IMG/VR virus record: IMGVR_UViG_3300045790_000809
Coordinates: 1-41,030 of that record
Source of the DNA: a virus
Direction: 5' to 3' (one strand)
DNA length: 41,030 nt
Shown: in pieces, positions 7,823 through 15,090 of the stretch
Layout of the letters: the number at the start of each line of letters is the position of its first letter
How positions within the stretch are numbered: the stretch's first letter is position 1
The notes under the pieces: generated by a model
Database searches by the model: none
The model's input: the letters and a program-made list of their open reading frames with translations, nothing else
Told to the model about the DNA's origin: nothing
Position numbers and translations under genes: made by a program

Positions 7823-8388
7823 ATGAAAAATTAATTTTAACAGATATTGACGGAGTATTCCTTAGGTGGGATACTGCATTTACTAAGTGGATGTCATCTA
7901 AGAAATTTAAGGTTGCAGTACCAGATGTATATAGTCAAGCAGTTCGATACAACATTACAAAAGATCAAGCAGATAAACTAATCATCCAATTTAACGAAAG
8001 TGCTTGGATGGGCTACTTAACACCTATGGAAGGTGCAGTTGAGTACGCAACTAAGTTAAGGAAAGAAGGTTATCAATTTGCTGGCCTTACTTCTATGAGT
8101 ACTGATGAATATGCTGGCAAGGCAAGGAGCTCAAATTTGTTAGATCATTTTGGAACTGCATTTATAAGTTGCCAATGTATTGAAACAGGCGCAGACAAAG
8201 ACGAATACTTAAAACAGTGGGAACCCGGACATTGGTGGATTGAAGATAAGCCAGAAAATATAGTGGCTGGCATTAAAGCTGGTCATAAGTCTATTCTTAT
8301 TACGCACCCGTACAATAAAGACTTTGAGTATCCTGGACTTATTAGGGCAGACAGTTGGAAGGAGATATATGAAATTATCACAGGTTGA
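7819..8388 (+). CDS. HAD-superfamily phosphatase, 5'(3')-deoxyribonucleotidase-like
   Basis: A 189-residue HAD protein. Motif I is LTDIDGVFLRW with nucleophile D9 and acid/base D11; motif II is probably LTSMS near residues 89-93; motif IV is WWIEDKPENI near 140-149, typical of NT5C-type 5'-nucleotidases. Such an enzyme would remove the phosphate from (d)NMPs, a task that fits the neighbouring MazG-like and DexA-like genes in nucleotide turnover. It overlaps dexA by 4 nt (ATGA) and the next small gene by 20 nt. Substrate is not determined by sequence. A second HAD of this type occurs within the 22102 gene. Confidence 0.7.
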   Translation: MNEKLILTDIDGVFLRWDTAFTKWMSSKKFKVAVPDVYSQAVRYNITKDQADKLIIQFNESAWMGYLTPMEGAVEYATKLRKEGYQFAGLTSMSTDEYAGKARSSNLLDHFGTAFISCQCIETGADKDEYLKQWEPGHWWIEDKPENIVAGIKAGHKSILITHPYNKDFEYPGLIRADSWKEIYEIITG

Positions 8389-8518
8389 AGCCGAAGGTAC
8401 AAAGATTCAAAAGCTAGTAAAGCCTACTAAGCTAGAAGAGTCCTCGGACATAAAAGAACTAGTAAAGATTAGAAAATTACTAACTAAAATTGTAAAACTA
8501 CTAGAAGTTAAAACTTGA
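8369..8518 (+). CDS. Small basic phage protein, unknown function
   Basis: A 49-residue protein starting at ATG 8369, chosen because AAGGAG (8359-8364) stands just before it; it overlaps the end of the HAD gene by 20 nt in another frame. It is rich in Lys and Leu, with a C-terminal helix of the pattern IKELVKIRKLLTKIVKLL that looks amphipathic. No known motif. The TGA stop (8516-8518) is embedded in the -35 box of the next promoter. Confidence 0.5.
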   Translation: MKLSQVEAEGTKIQKLVKPTKLEESSDIKELVKIRKLLTKIVKLLEVKT

Positions 8519-8543
8519 CTTTAGGTTGGGTTTAATGTATAAT
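8515..8543 (+). promoter_or_regulatory. sigma70-like promoter TTGACT-N17-TATAAT
   Basis: TTGACT at 8515-8520 and TATAAT at 8538-8543, 17-nt spacer. The -35 overlaps the stop codon of the preceding small gene. A direct repeat AATGTATAA occurs twice around the -10 (8535-8552). AAGGAGA follows before the ATG at 8562. It would drive the small membrane protein, clamp loader and ferredoxin genes. Confidence 0.75.
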
Positions 8544-8561
8544 AATGTATAAGGAGACAGT

Positions 8562-8753
8562 ATGAAATTCCCTGAATATAAAAACACAGGCATTGGTACC
8601 GCAGGTGCTAGTGGCGTAGCACTAATGATACTTCATATTATGGGGCATCTAGTAGGATGGGCTTGGCCGTTGCTTTATATATTTTTAATACTAATGGGTA
8701 TTGGAAGTGAATACGGAAATAACACTAACAAACAAAAAGAGGCAAATAAGTGA
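8562..8753 (+). CDS. Small membrane protein, unknown function
   Basis: A 63-residue protein with a hydrophobic core at about residues 13-48 (VALMILHIMGHLVGWAW, then LLYIFLILMGIG) that could form one long or two short membrane helices, and a hydrophilic C-terminus. AAGGAGA lies 6 nt before the ATG and it is the first gene after a sigma70-like promoter, so it should be expressed early. Its stop overlaps the GTG start of the clamp-loader gene (GTGA). No family is recognised. Confidence 0.6.
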   Translation: MKFPEYKNTGIGTAGASGVALMILHIMGHLVGWAWPLLYIFLILMGIGSEYGNNTNKQKEANK

Positions 8754-9664
8754 AAGAATTATGGGTAGAAAAGTATCGTCCTAATACAGTATCAGGATAC
8801 GTGTTTCGTGATGACGCACAACGCAACCAAGTAAACACTTGGATTAAAGAAAAGACTATTCCGCATTTGTTGTTTAGTGGTAACGCAGGTATTGGTAAAA
8901 CTACACTTGCTAAGTTATTGTTTAACGAACTTGAAATACAAGACTTAGACATTTTAGAAATTAACGCAAGTCGTACTAACAGTGTAGACGATGTGCGTGA
9001 TAAGATTATTAACTTTGTACAAATGATTCCGTTTGGTGACTTTAAAGTTGTGCTACTTGACGAGGCTGATTATTTAAGCCCAAACGCACAAGCCGCGCTA
9101 CGTGGTGTAATGGAAGAGTATCACACAACTGCACGTTTTATTTTAACATGTAACTATCCTAATAGGATTATTCCTGCACTACACAGTCGTTGTCAAGGAT
9201 TTCACATTGCTAAAATTGATCAAACAGAGTTTACTGCACGAGTAGCTGAGATCCTTATTACTGAAGGTATTACGCCAGACTTAGACACGCTTGACACTTA
9301 TGTTAAAGCAACGTATCCTGACTTGCGCAAGTGTATTAACACTGTACAAATGAATAGCACAGACGGTAGTTTACTACGCCCAAATGAAGGCGACACAGGT
9401 GAAGCTGACTGGAAACTTGATATGGTTGAGCTATTTAAAGCAGGCAAAATTGCAGAAGCACGTAAGCTATTGTGCGGAGCAGTTCGACCTGAAGAAATGG
9501 AAGAGATCTATCGCTGGCTTTATGACAACATTGAACTGTTTGGTGATGACGCACAACAAGATACAGCAGTATTAACTATTAAACAAGGTCTAGTTGATCA
9601 TACATTGGTCGCAGATCCGGAGATTAATTTAGCGGCTACGCTAATTAGACTAGGACGTATATAA
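8750..9664 (+). CDS. 44: Clamp loader large subunit, T4 gp44 / RFC-small-subunit type AAA+ ATPase
   Basis: A 304-residue AAA+ protein. It begins with the RFC signature LWVEKYRPNTVSGYVF, carries Walker A GNAGIGKT (44-51), Walker B LLDEAD (102-107) and the SRC arginine-finger motif (147-149), and has the C-terminal helical collar. It loads the sliding clamp (gene at 32649) on primer-template DNA for the gp43 polymerase (26272). T4 gp44 has 319 residues. The start is GTG at 8750, overlapping the previous stop; it gives the exact expected N-terminus (MKELWVEKYRP). The small partner gp62 is not visible in this window. Confidence 0.92.
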   Translation: MKELWVEKYRPNTVSGYVFRDDAQRNQVNTWIKEKTIPHLLFSGNAGIGKTTLAKLLFNELEIQDLDILEINASRTNSVDDVRDKIINFVQMIPFGDFKVVLLDEADYLSPNAQAALRGVMEEYHTTARFILTCNYPNRIIPALHSRCQGFHIAKIDQTEFTARVAEILITEGITPDLDTLDTYVKATYPDLRKCINTVQMNSTDGSLLRPNEGDTGEADWKLDMVELFKAGKIAEARKLLCGAVRPEEMEEIYRWLYDNIELFGDDAQQDTAVLTIKQGLVDHTLVADPEINLAATLIRLGRI

Positions 9665-10030
9665 ATGACATACTTAGTAGTAGACAACTGCATTAAATGT
9701 AAACACATGGACTGTGTAGAAGTTTGTCCAGTAGATTGTTTTTACGAAGGCGAAAACATGCTTGTAATTAATCCAGACGAATGTATTGATTGCGGAGTGT
9801 GCGAGCCTGAATGCCCAGCAAATGCTATTGTTACTGACTCTTCACTTAGAGACCGGCCGGATGAATTAGCAAAGTGGATGGGCATTAATACTAAGTACTC
9901 TGAACAATGGCCTGTAATAACTACTGTTACTGAAAACAGACCTAGCGCGGAAGAACGCGAACAATGGGATGGTGTCCCTAATAAGTACGAAGATCACTTT
10001 TCAGAAACTGCAGGCAAAGGTGATGAATAA
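9665..10030 (+). CDS. fdxA: 7Fe ferredoxin, FdxA type ([3Fe-4S][4Fe-4S])
   Basis: A 121-residue ferredoxin that matches bacterial FdxA nearly end to end: [19 protein letters not shown] and [18 protein letters not shown]. By comparison with Azotobacter ferredoxin I, C9, C17 and C50 would bind the 3Fe cluster and C21, C40, C43 and C46 the 4Fe cluster; C12 and C25 correspond to the free cysteines. The C-terminal tail ([18 protein letters not shown]) is also the FdxA pattern. The product is a cytosolic, low-potential one-electron carrier. It follows gp44 directly (TAA then ATG) and precedes thyX. It looks intact and host-derived. Its partner is unknown; a radical SAM enzyme (QueE at the right edge) is one candidate. 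Confidence 0.9.
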   Translation: MTYLVVDNCIKCKHMDCVEVCPVDCFYEGENMLVINPDECIDCGVCEPECPANAIVTDSSLRDRPDELAKWMGINTKYSEQWPVITTVTENRPSAEEREQWDGVPNKYEDHFSETAGKGDE

Positions 10031-10175
10031 AAGACGCAGTCTAGAAGAGTTAGATGATGTGATAGACGAAATACTTACTCAGGCTCCGACAGAGTGGTTT
10101 GAAGAAATTGACAAAATAATTAAGGAACGAAAAGATGACAACAAGATTAGTAAGCTACAGCAAAGCAACACCTGA
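10023..10175 (+). CDS. Small acidic protein, unknown function
   Basis: A 50-residue reading frame starting at ATG 10023 inside the end of the ferredoxin gene (8-nt overlap) and overlapping thyX by 41 nt. It is charged and helical ([27 protein letters not shown]). The composition looks protein-like rather than random, but the long overlap with thyX lowers confidence. It could help couple translation of ferredoxin and thyX. Confidence 0.45.
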   Translation: MNKRRSLEELDDVIDEILTQAPTEWFEEIDKIIKERKDDNKISKLQQSNT

Positions 10176-10812
10176 GTTTGAAGCAGAAGGGTTAACAGAC
10201 GTACAAGAGCTAATTGCATTTTGTGCAAAAGTTAGTAACCCTACAGCACAAATTAATTCAGAAACAAGTGAACGTTTGATTAAGTATTTGATTAAACATC
10301 AACATTGGTCACCTTTAGAGATGGTTAATGCTACAATTGAAATTAACACAACACGCGACATTGCACATCAAATTGTGCGTCATCGTAGTTTTGCTTTCCA
10401 AGAGTTTAGTCAGCGGTATGCAGATCCTAAAGAAATGGGCGAAGTGTTTATTACCAGCGAAGCACGTTTACAAGACACTAAGAACAGACAGAACTCAATT
10501 GACGTTAACATGGCCGATGAAGGTATGGCTGAGCTAATTGTTAAATGGGAAGAAATGCAACAAGACGTTATCTACACAGCAGGTCGTGCATATGACTGGG
10601 CTATTAATAATGGCATTGCTAAAGAAGTAGCACGTAAAGTATTACCAGAAGGCCTTACTAAGACAAGGTTATATATGAATGGTACATTACGTAGTTGGGT
10701 ACACTACATCGAATTGCGTAGTGCAAATGGCACACAGAAAGAACATATGGATGTTGCTGTTGCATGTGCATCAGTAATAGCAGAAATCTTTCCGCTAATT
10801 AAAGAGTTGTAA
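10135..10812 (+). CDS. thyX: Flavin-dependent thymidylate synthase ThyX
   Basis: A 225-residue protein with the ThyX signature RHRSFAFQEFSQR (R82-H83-R84, seven residues, S92), plus HWSPLEM before it and the C-terminal block RLYMNGTLRSWVHYIELR. ThyX transfers a methylene group from methylene-tetrahydrofolate to dUMP using FAD and NADPH, making dTMP for phage DNA. Phages of T4-like marine groups often use ThyX instead of ThyA. Start at ATG 10135 has AAGGA upstream and gives the normal N-terminus. It ends just before the hairpin shared with the convergent phoH gene. Confidence 0.92.
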   Translation: MTTRLVSYSKATPEFEAEGLTDVQELIAFCAKVSNPTAQINSETSERLIKYLIKHQHWSPLEMVNATIEINTTRDIAHQIVRHRSFAFQEFSQRYADPKEMGEVFITSEARLQDTKNRQNSIDVNMADEGMAELIVKWEEMQQDVIYTAGRAYDWAINNGIAKEVARKVLPEGLTKTRLYMNGTLRSWVHYIELRSANGTQKEHMDVAVACASVIAEIFPLIKEL

Positions 10813-10818
10813 CAAAAC

Positions 10819-10852
10819 CCTGTGTACTACAATTTAACATGTAGTACACAGG
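10819..10852 (-). terminator. Hairpin terminator between convergent thyX and phoH
   Basis: Perfect 12-bp stem CCTGTGTACTAC (10819-10830) / GTAGTACACAGG (10841-10852) with a 10-nt loop. Read on the minus strand it is followed by GTTTTGTT, a T-rich tract, so it best fits an intrinsic terminator for phoH. On the plus strand no U-run follows, but the stem may still slow polymerase leaving thyX. Confidence 0.75.
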
Positions 10853-10860
10853 TGTACTAC

Positions 10861-11607
10861 CTACTCGTCGCCGTAAACTTCTAAGACTTCCTTAACAGCT
10901 TCGTGACGTTCGATATCTCCTCGTTCGAATTGGACTACATCCAAATGTTTAGATTCGCTGTTTCTTAACAGTCTAGTGAAATCTATCAATCCGTTATCTT
11001 CTCGTCTATCAGCTTGATTAAGATCGCCTGTAACAGCCATCATAGATCCTTCGCCTAAACGTGTTAATAACATTTTCATTTGGTTTGGGGTTGCATTTTG
11101 CATTTCATCTGCCAGTATAAAGCTCTGCTTAAAAGTTCTACCACGCATATATGCTAATGGTGAAATTTCAATTACGCCTTCACTAATCATACCTTCGATT
11201 TCTCGTGCGTTGAAGTATTCACGCAAAACGTCAAAGATCGGTCTTGTCCATGGAGCCATTTTTTCCTCCAAAGTACCAGGTAAATGACCTAAGTCTTCGT
11301 CCACTGATACAGCCGGTCTAGTCACAATAATCTTATCGACCTTTCCTTCTTTGAATAGTTTAACAGCAACCTGCACGGCCAACAGGGTTTTACCTGTTCC
11401 TGCCGGCCCTACGCCAAAGACTATATCTTTCTTAGGGTCTAACAGTGTAAGCACGTATTGCTCTTGATTTCTATTTCGGGGAAGTATTGCGACTTGTTTT
11501 TCTTTTTGAGTAAAGTTCTTCATCTCAACAACGTTGTTGTTGAAGTTGTTGTTGGACTGCTTTCGGCCATTTGATGACTTGTTAGCAGTTTTTCTTTTAG
11601 CGCCCAT
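10861..11607 (-). CDS. phoH: PhoH-like P-loop ATPase
   Basis: A 248-residue protein, the only minus-strand gene here. It shows the PhoH core: Walker A GPAGTGKT, IIVTRPAV, DLGHLPGTLEEKMAPW, AYMRGRTF, Walker B-like FILADEMQN and TGDLNQADR. The N-terminus (about 1-35) is Asn/Lys-rich and probably disordered. PhoH-like proteins are very widespread in marine phages; an RNA helicase/ATPase role has been suggested, but the phage function is not established. The start codon (complement of 11605-11607) has AGGAGG (complement of 11615-11620) at good spacing. A clear promoter is not visible in the 155-nt region upstream. It ends at the 12-bp hairpin terminator. Confidence 0.9.
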   Translation of the reverse strand: MGAKRKTANKSSNGRKQSNNNFNNNVVEMKNFTQKEKQVAILPRNRNQEQYVLTLLDPKKDIVFGVGPAGTGKTLLAVQVAVKLFKEGKVDKIIVTRPAVSVDEDLGHLPGTLEEKMAPWTRPIFDVLREYFNAREIEGMISEGVIEISPLAYMRGRTFKQSFILADEMQNATPNQMKMLLTRLGEGSMMAVTGDLNQADRREDNGLIDFTRLLRNSESKHLDVVQFERGDIERHEAVKEVLEVYGDE

Positions 11608-11730
11608 TAAGTGTCCTCCTGTGCGTTAATGGAGTAAGACAATTGTTGCTTTAAGTAGTAAAGCATTGCCTTACACTTTTACTTATCATCTGCGGACAAG
11701 AGAAAAAAGATATGTTAACTATTAGATCAT

Positions 11731-11738
11731 GATAAATA
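11731..11738 (+). promoter_or_regulatory. T4-type late promoter, GATAAATA
   Basis: GATAAATA in the divergent region between phoH and the 11764 gene; last A is 26 nt before the ATG, with ATAGGAAA as ribosome-binding site in the leader. The rest of this 155-nt region holds no further element I can name with confidence. Confidence 0.55.
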
Positions 11739-11763
11739 AGTATATAAGATAGGAAACTAAAAT

Positions 11764-12303
11764 ATGCAAGACGTTTATGATTTAGTAAGAAACATAGAAG
11801 GTGTCTACGGAAGCAACACTGCTTTCCAGGTACTAAAAGACTTTGAACGAGTAATCGACGAGTTGGATATCTATGTATATAAAAACTGGGAAGACGGCGA
11901 ACTTGCTGAAGGACCAGTTATCGATAGACATTGGATTACTTGTACATTTATGTGGCCTAAAGGTAAGATGCCTGACCCAATGGGCGGGAAGCGTTTAACC
12001 GATTACGACTGTAAAGTAAAGTACAAAGAAACATATGTAGTTGTACCACGTATAATACGTAAACCCGGCGATATGCGTCCTGGTACTAAAAAAGGTAAAC
12101 TTGATAAAAAGCCAATTTGGTTAGTAGAAATACAAATGCCAAAGTCGCTAGTTATGGACATTTATTCAGGCTACAAAGATATGGTAGATTTTGAAACGGA
12201 ACCAGCAGTTGATGCATCAGCACAAGCAGAAAGTGAAATGCAACCAGCAGATCAAGCAATGGCGGATGCTCCAGATGAAGTGGCCGCAGGGATGGCAGTA
12301 TAA
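11764..12303 (+). CDS. Conserved phage protein of late block, unknown function
   Basis: A 179-residue protein. Residues 1-140 look globular and aromatic-rich (VYKNWEDGELAEGPVIDRHW, CTFMWPKGKMPDP, YKETYVVVPRII); the last 35 residues are Ala/Glu/Asp/Met-rich and probably disordered. No catalytic motif, signal peptide or membrane span is recognised. It is preceded by a late promoter and overlaps the next gene by one base (TAATG), so the two probably function together in virion assembly or as structural parts. That role is inferred from promoter type only. Confidence 0.6.
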   Translation: MQDVYDLVRNIEGVYGSNTAFQVLKDFERVIDELDIYVYKNWEDGELAEGPVIDRHWITCTFMWPKGKMPDPMGGKRLTDYDCKVKYKETYVVVPRIIRKPGDMRPGTKKGKLDKKPIWLVEIQMPKSLVMDIYSGYKDMVDFETEPAVDASAQAESEMQPADQAMADAPDEVAAGMAV

Positions 12304-13019
12304 TGGGTTTACGCATAGGTGATTTACGTGACATGGTTTACAAGGTATTAGAAATTGATTCCTTTGCAAGTAAAATGGGCGATGACAAAGACGTTGTTAC
12401 ACTTAGTTTTAGTATAAGAGAGAAAGCGGCTGCCGAAGACTTAATGGGCTTTATTGAAAAAGGTTATGAGTTTGTATTAGATGCAGACATTACTCCAGGT
12501 GAACAATCCGACGGTACATATAAAGTGTTTGTTGAAATGGAACGTGGTAGAAAAATACACGATCAAATAATGGAAGTAATGGACGGTGTAGGCAAACTTG
12601 CTGACAGGAATGATTGGCGATTCCGTTATTATAAGAATTGGAAATCAACAAAGTTAACTCTAACAGGATTAGAAGAACTAGTACCTAACGATCCAGCGGC
12701 TTATGGCCAAGGCATAAGCGAAAGTAATTTAGACAATTACAAAAACTTCTTTAGTAGAGGGTTTGTAGACGATATTACTTTGTTAGAAAATACATTAACT
12801 ATAACTAAGAAATGGTGTGCTCCTGTACATTTTGAATTCCTTGCTTTTGGTGACACACAGCCATTAATAGAATCAATTAAAGATAAAATTAACGTAAACG
12901 ACTTTTCAGAAATCATATTCTTATGTAAGTACGTCGGTGACTATAATATTACAAAGTTTGGCGACAAACTAACATTTGAAAATTCCGGAAAGGCACTTCT
13001 ACTAAAACGTATAGTATAA
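12303..13019 (+). CDS. Conserved phage protein of late block, unknown function
   Basis: A 238-residue protein with mixed alpha/beta character. The first 70 residues contain IGDLRDMVYKVLEIDSF and YEFVLDADITPG; the C-terminal part includes an FEFLAFGDTQPL segment. I recognise no domain. There is no membrane segment. It is translationally coupled to the 11764 gene and shares its late promoter, and it precedes the endolysin. It may be a structural or assembly protein; the evidence is positional. Confidence 0.6.
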   Translation: MGLRIGDLRDMVYKVLEIDSFASKMGDDKDVVTLSFSIREKAAAEDLMGFIEKGYEFVLDADITPGEQSDGTYKVFVEMERGRKIHDQIMEVMDGVGKLADRNDWRFRYYKNWKSTKLTLTGLEELVPNDPAAYGQGISESNLDNYKNFFSRGFVDDITLLENTLTITKKWCAPVHFEFLAFGDTQPLIESIKDKINVNDFSEIIFLCKYVGDYNITKFGDKLTFENSGKALLLKRIV

Positions 13020-13031
13020 GTAACTGTAAGT

Positions 13032-13050
13032 CAGTGTAATGTGAACACTG
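13032..13050 (+). other. Small hairpin in the leader of the endolysin gene
   Basis: CAGTGT (13032-13037) pairs with ACACTG (13045-13050) around a 7-nt loop, in the 52-nt gap before the endolysin. There is no U-run, so it is not a typical intrinsic terminator. It may stabilise or separate mRNA segments, or be chance. Confidence 0.3.
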
Positions 13051-13071
13051 CCAAACATAGGAATATATCAC

Positions 13072-13920
13072 ATGGCAAAAGAACACTTTAAATTTAATTT
13101 CGAAGAGTGGATGGTTGAAGAACTTCTAGAAGGTAACAGCGATCACAAAGCATGGTATGAAGCAATGTGCGAAATACTTCCGTTATGGGAAGTAGACACA
13201 ATTGAGCGTGTTGCAGGATTCATTGCACAATGCGGACACGAGTCTAGACACTTTAACGTATTAACAGAAAACTTAAACTACAGTGCATCTGCATTAAATA
13301 AAATATTTGGAAAATACTTTGTACGAGCAGGAAGAGATCCGCAACCGTATCACAGACAACCAGAAAAAATTGCAAACATTATTTACGCTTCACGTATGGA
13401 CAACGGCGACACTAATAGCGGTGACGGTTGGAAGTTTCGCGGTGGTGGCATACTTCAGTTAACTGGGCGTTATAACTATACAGAGTTTGGTAAAGCAGTT
13501 GAGATGACACCGGAAGATGCAACAGATTACGTGCGTACTAAAAAAGGTGCGTTAGATAGTGCTTGCTGGTTTTGGGATACAAACAAGATTAACAAGTATT
13601 GCGACAATCAAGATATTGTTGGAATGACTAAGCGCATTAATGGCGGCACGATTGGATTAGAAGATCGTAAAAAGCATTACATACACGCTCTAGATGTATT
13701 AGGCGGCGACTATGAAGAACCAAAAGTCGATTATAATGTAACTGTACGTGTAGGATCACGTGGACCAGTTGTAGCGGAAGTACAAGAAAAACTTGGCCTA
13801 ACTGCTGATGGTATTTTTGGTCCAGGTACTGCACGAGCTGTTAAAAAATGGCAAAGCAAAAATGGATTAGGTGCTGACGGAATAGTAGGTCCTAAGACAT
13901 TGGGAAAATTACTAGGTTAG
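13072..13920 (+). CDS. Endolysin: GH19 chitinase-like lysozyme with peptidoglycan-binding domain
   Basis: A 282-residue protein. Residues 1-200 form a GH19-type glycosidase: FIAQCGHESRHF carries the probable catalytic E57, and GWKFRGGGILQLTGRYNY is the family's substrate-binding stretch. Residues about 225-282 form a PG_binding_1 domain (VRVGSRGPVVAEVQEKLG, DGIFGPGTARAVKKWQ, DGIVGPKTLGKLL). It should cut the glycan strands of peptidoglycan at lysis. The catalytic-first, binding-second order is the reverse of many Gram-negative phage endolysins that carry an N-terminal binding domain. No signal peptide is seen, so export would need a holin (candidate at 15489). Spanin-like genes follow directly. 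Confidence 0.85.
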   Translation: MAKEHFKFNFEEWMVEELLEGNSDHKAWYEAMCEILPLWEVDTIERVAGFIAQCGHESRHFNVLTENLNYSASALNKIFGKYFVRAGRDPQPYHRQPEKIANIIYASRMDNGDTNSGDGWKFRGGGILQLTGRYNYTEFGKAVEMTPEDATDYVRTKKGALDSACWFWDTNKINKYCDNQDIVGMTKRINGGTIGLEDRKKHYIHALDVLGGDYEEPKVDYNVTVRVGSRGPVVAEVQEKLGLTADGIFGPGTARAVKKWQSKNGLGADGIVGPKTLGKLLG

Positions 13921-13928
13921 GAACTAAA

Positions 13929-14393
13929 ATGGGATTAAAAATAGCAATAATATCGTTTGTAATAATGTCAACAATGGCCGGTGGGTTTTATTGGTACTAC
14001 AACGATACACAAGAACGTATGGCTATATTAATCCAAAATGAAGCAACTGCTAAGATAGCCGCACAGACTGCCGAAGCAACTAACCAAGCACTACTTAAAG
14101 ATATTAAGGCGGCTAACGAGTCAATTACTAAAGTTAATGCGAAGTTTGCTGACATTAGACAACAAAACACAGTGTTAGCAACAAAACTTCAAAAGCATGA
14201 TTTAGGTGTGTTAGCTTCGGCTAAGCCGGGCTTAGTAGAAAGAGTAGTAGACAGCGCAACTGGTAAAGCAGGGCGATGTTTTGAATTATTAAGTGGATCA
14301 CCACTAACTGACAATGAAAAGGAAGCGACGAATGCGAAACAGTTTAATAGCGAATGTCCTTGGCTGTGGCCTAGTAGTACTTCTTCTAAGTAG
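13929..14393 (+). CDS. i-spanin-like inner-membrane lysis protein
   Basis: A 154-residue protein with one N-terminal membrane helix (about 4-24, IAIISFVIMSTMAGGFYWYY) and a long periplasmic helical segment (30-95) rich in Ala/Gln/Lys, typical of Rz-type i-spanins. The C-terminal region contains two Cys (GRCFELL, NSECPWL). i-Spanins bridge to an outer-membrane o-spanin and fuse the two membranes at the end of lysis. The gene starts 8 nt after the endolysin and overlaps the lipoprotein gene at 14332 in another frame by 62 nt, the arrangement seen in Rz/Rz1 pairs. Confidence 0.65.
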   Translation: MGLKIAIISFVIMSTMAGGFYWYYNDTQERMAILIQNEATAKIAAQTAEATNQALLKDIKAANESITKVNAKFADIRQQNTVLATKLQKHDLGVLASAKPGLVERVVDSATGKAGRCFELLSGSPLTDNEKEATNAKQFNSECPWLWPSSTSSK

Positions 14394-14802
14394 CTGTACT
14401 TCAATGCCTCAAGTTTTAGAGGTAAGTGCAAAGCCAATAGATAAGCCAGTACTTGTATTACCAAAAGTAGATCAGCTTAACATGAAAGATGTTAAGTGGA
14501 TTGTTGTTACACCCGATAACTGGGAAGCCGCAGTTATTGAGTTAAAGAAAACAGGTAGACCTGTAGTACTGTTTGGATTAACTGATCAAGGATATGAAAA
14601 TTTAGGTTTAAACTTTAGTGACATTAGAGCACTAGTACAACAACAGCAAACTATTATTGCCGCGTATGAAGGTTATTACAACGCTTCGGAACAAGCACTT
14701 GATAGCGCAAATGATTCAATCGATGATATTAATTCAAAAGTAGATGCCGCAAACAAAACAAAGCCTGTTTCGGCTTGGGATAAGTTTAACCCCTTCAATT
14801 AA
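14332..14802 (+). CDS. o-spanin-like outer-membrane lipoprotein
   Basis: A 156-residue protein starting at ATG 14332; this start is chosen over 14314 because AAGGAAG (14317-14323) precedes it. Residues 1-21 form a signal peptide ending in the lipobox LSSC, with C22 as the lipidated cysteine, so it should be anchored in the outer membrane. The mature part is much larger than classical Rz1 and contains a globular segment (VTPDNWEAAVIELKKTGRPV, LTDQGYENLGLNFSDI) and a helix with QQQQTIIAAYEGYY that could pair with the i-spanin coiled coil. It overlaps the i-spanin gene out of frame, which supports the spanin assignment. Confidence 0.65.
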   Translation: MRNSLIANVLGCGLVVLLLSSCTSMPQVLEVSAKPIDKPVLVLPKVDQLNMKDVKWIVVTPDNWEAAVIELKKTGRPVVLFGLTDQGYENLGLNFSDIRALVQQQQTIIAAYEGYYNASEQALDSANDSIDDINSKVDAANKTKPVSAWDKFNPFN

Positions 14803-14813
14803 CGTAGATCATG

Positions 14814-14821
14814 CATAAATA
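14814..14821 (+). promoter_or_regulatory. T4-type late promoter, CATAAATA
   Basis: CATAAATA in the 38-nt gap before the 14841 gene, last A exactly 20 nt before the ATG. The leader carries TAGGAG. Same spacing as at 711 and 4629. Confidence 0.55.
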
Positions 14822-14840
14822 CATACAGTAGGAGAACTAT

Positions 14841-15089
14841 ATGGATTATCTTTGGATTTACACTAGTATTGCTGGCTCATTAATTGGTGCCGCGGTACTA
14901 TTCTATATTAAAGACACTAGACTTGGCCTTTGGGGCTATTCTAAGTTTGACCAAACATGTGATTGGTTACGAGACCGTTACGGTTGGACTTGGCTTAACC
15001 AAGATCCTGAAGCATGGAAAAAAGTACATCCAAAAATATCCGCAAAAATTATAGAACTTGAAGCACGTATAGTCGAGTTGGAGAAGTAG
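14841..15089 (+). CDS. Small membrane-anchored protein in lysis region
   Basis: An 82-residue protein with an N-terminal membrane helix (about 4-23, WIYTSIAGSLIGAAVLFYI), a Trp-rich middle (YGWTWLNQDPEAW) and a C-terminal charged helix (ISAKIIELEARIVELEK). TAGGAG precedes the ATG and a late promoter lies at 14814. It stands one base before the next membrane protein gene, so they are coupled. It could be part of the lysis cassette, for example a holin partner or antiholin; this is positional inference. Confidence 0.6.
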   Translation: MDYLWIYTSIAGSLIGAAVLFYIKDTRLGLWGYSKFDQTCDWLRDRYGWTWLNQDPEAWKKVHPKISAKIIELEARIVELEK

Positions 15090-15090
15090 T

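Noticed and set aside
8535-8552. Direct repeat AATGTATAA twice near the 8515 promoter as an operator
   Set aside because: Very short and AT-rich, overlapping the -10; chance is likely.
14314-14331. ATG at 14314 as start of the o-spanin
   Set aside because: The AAGGAAG site lies between it and ATG 14332; the shorter form also gives a normal signal peptide.
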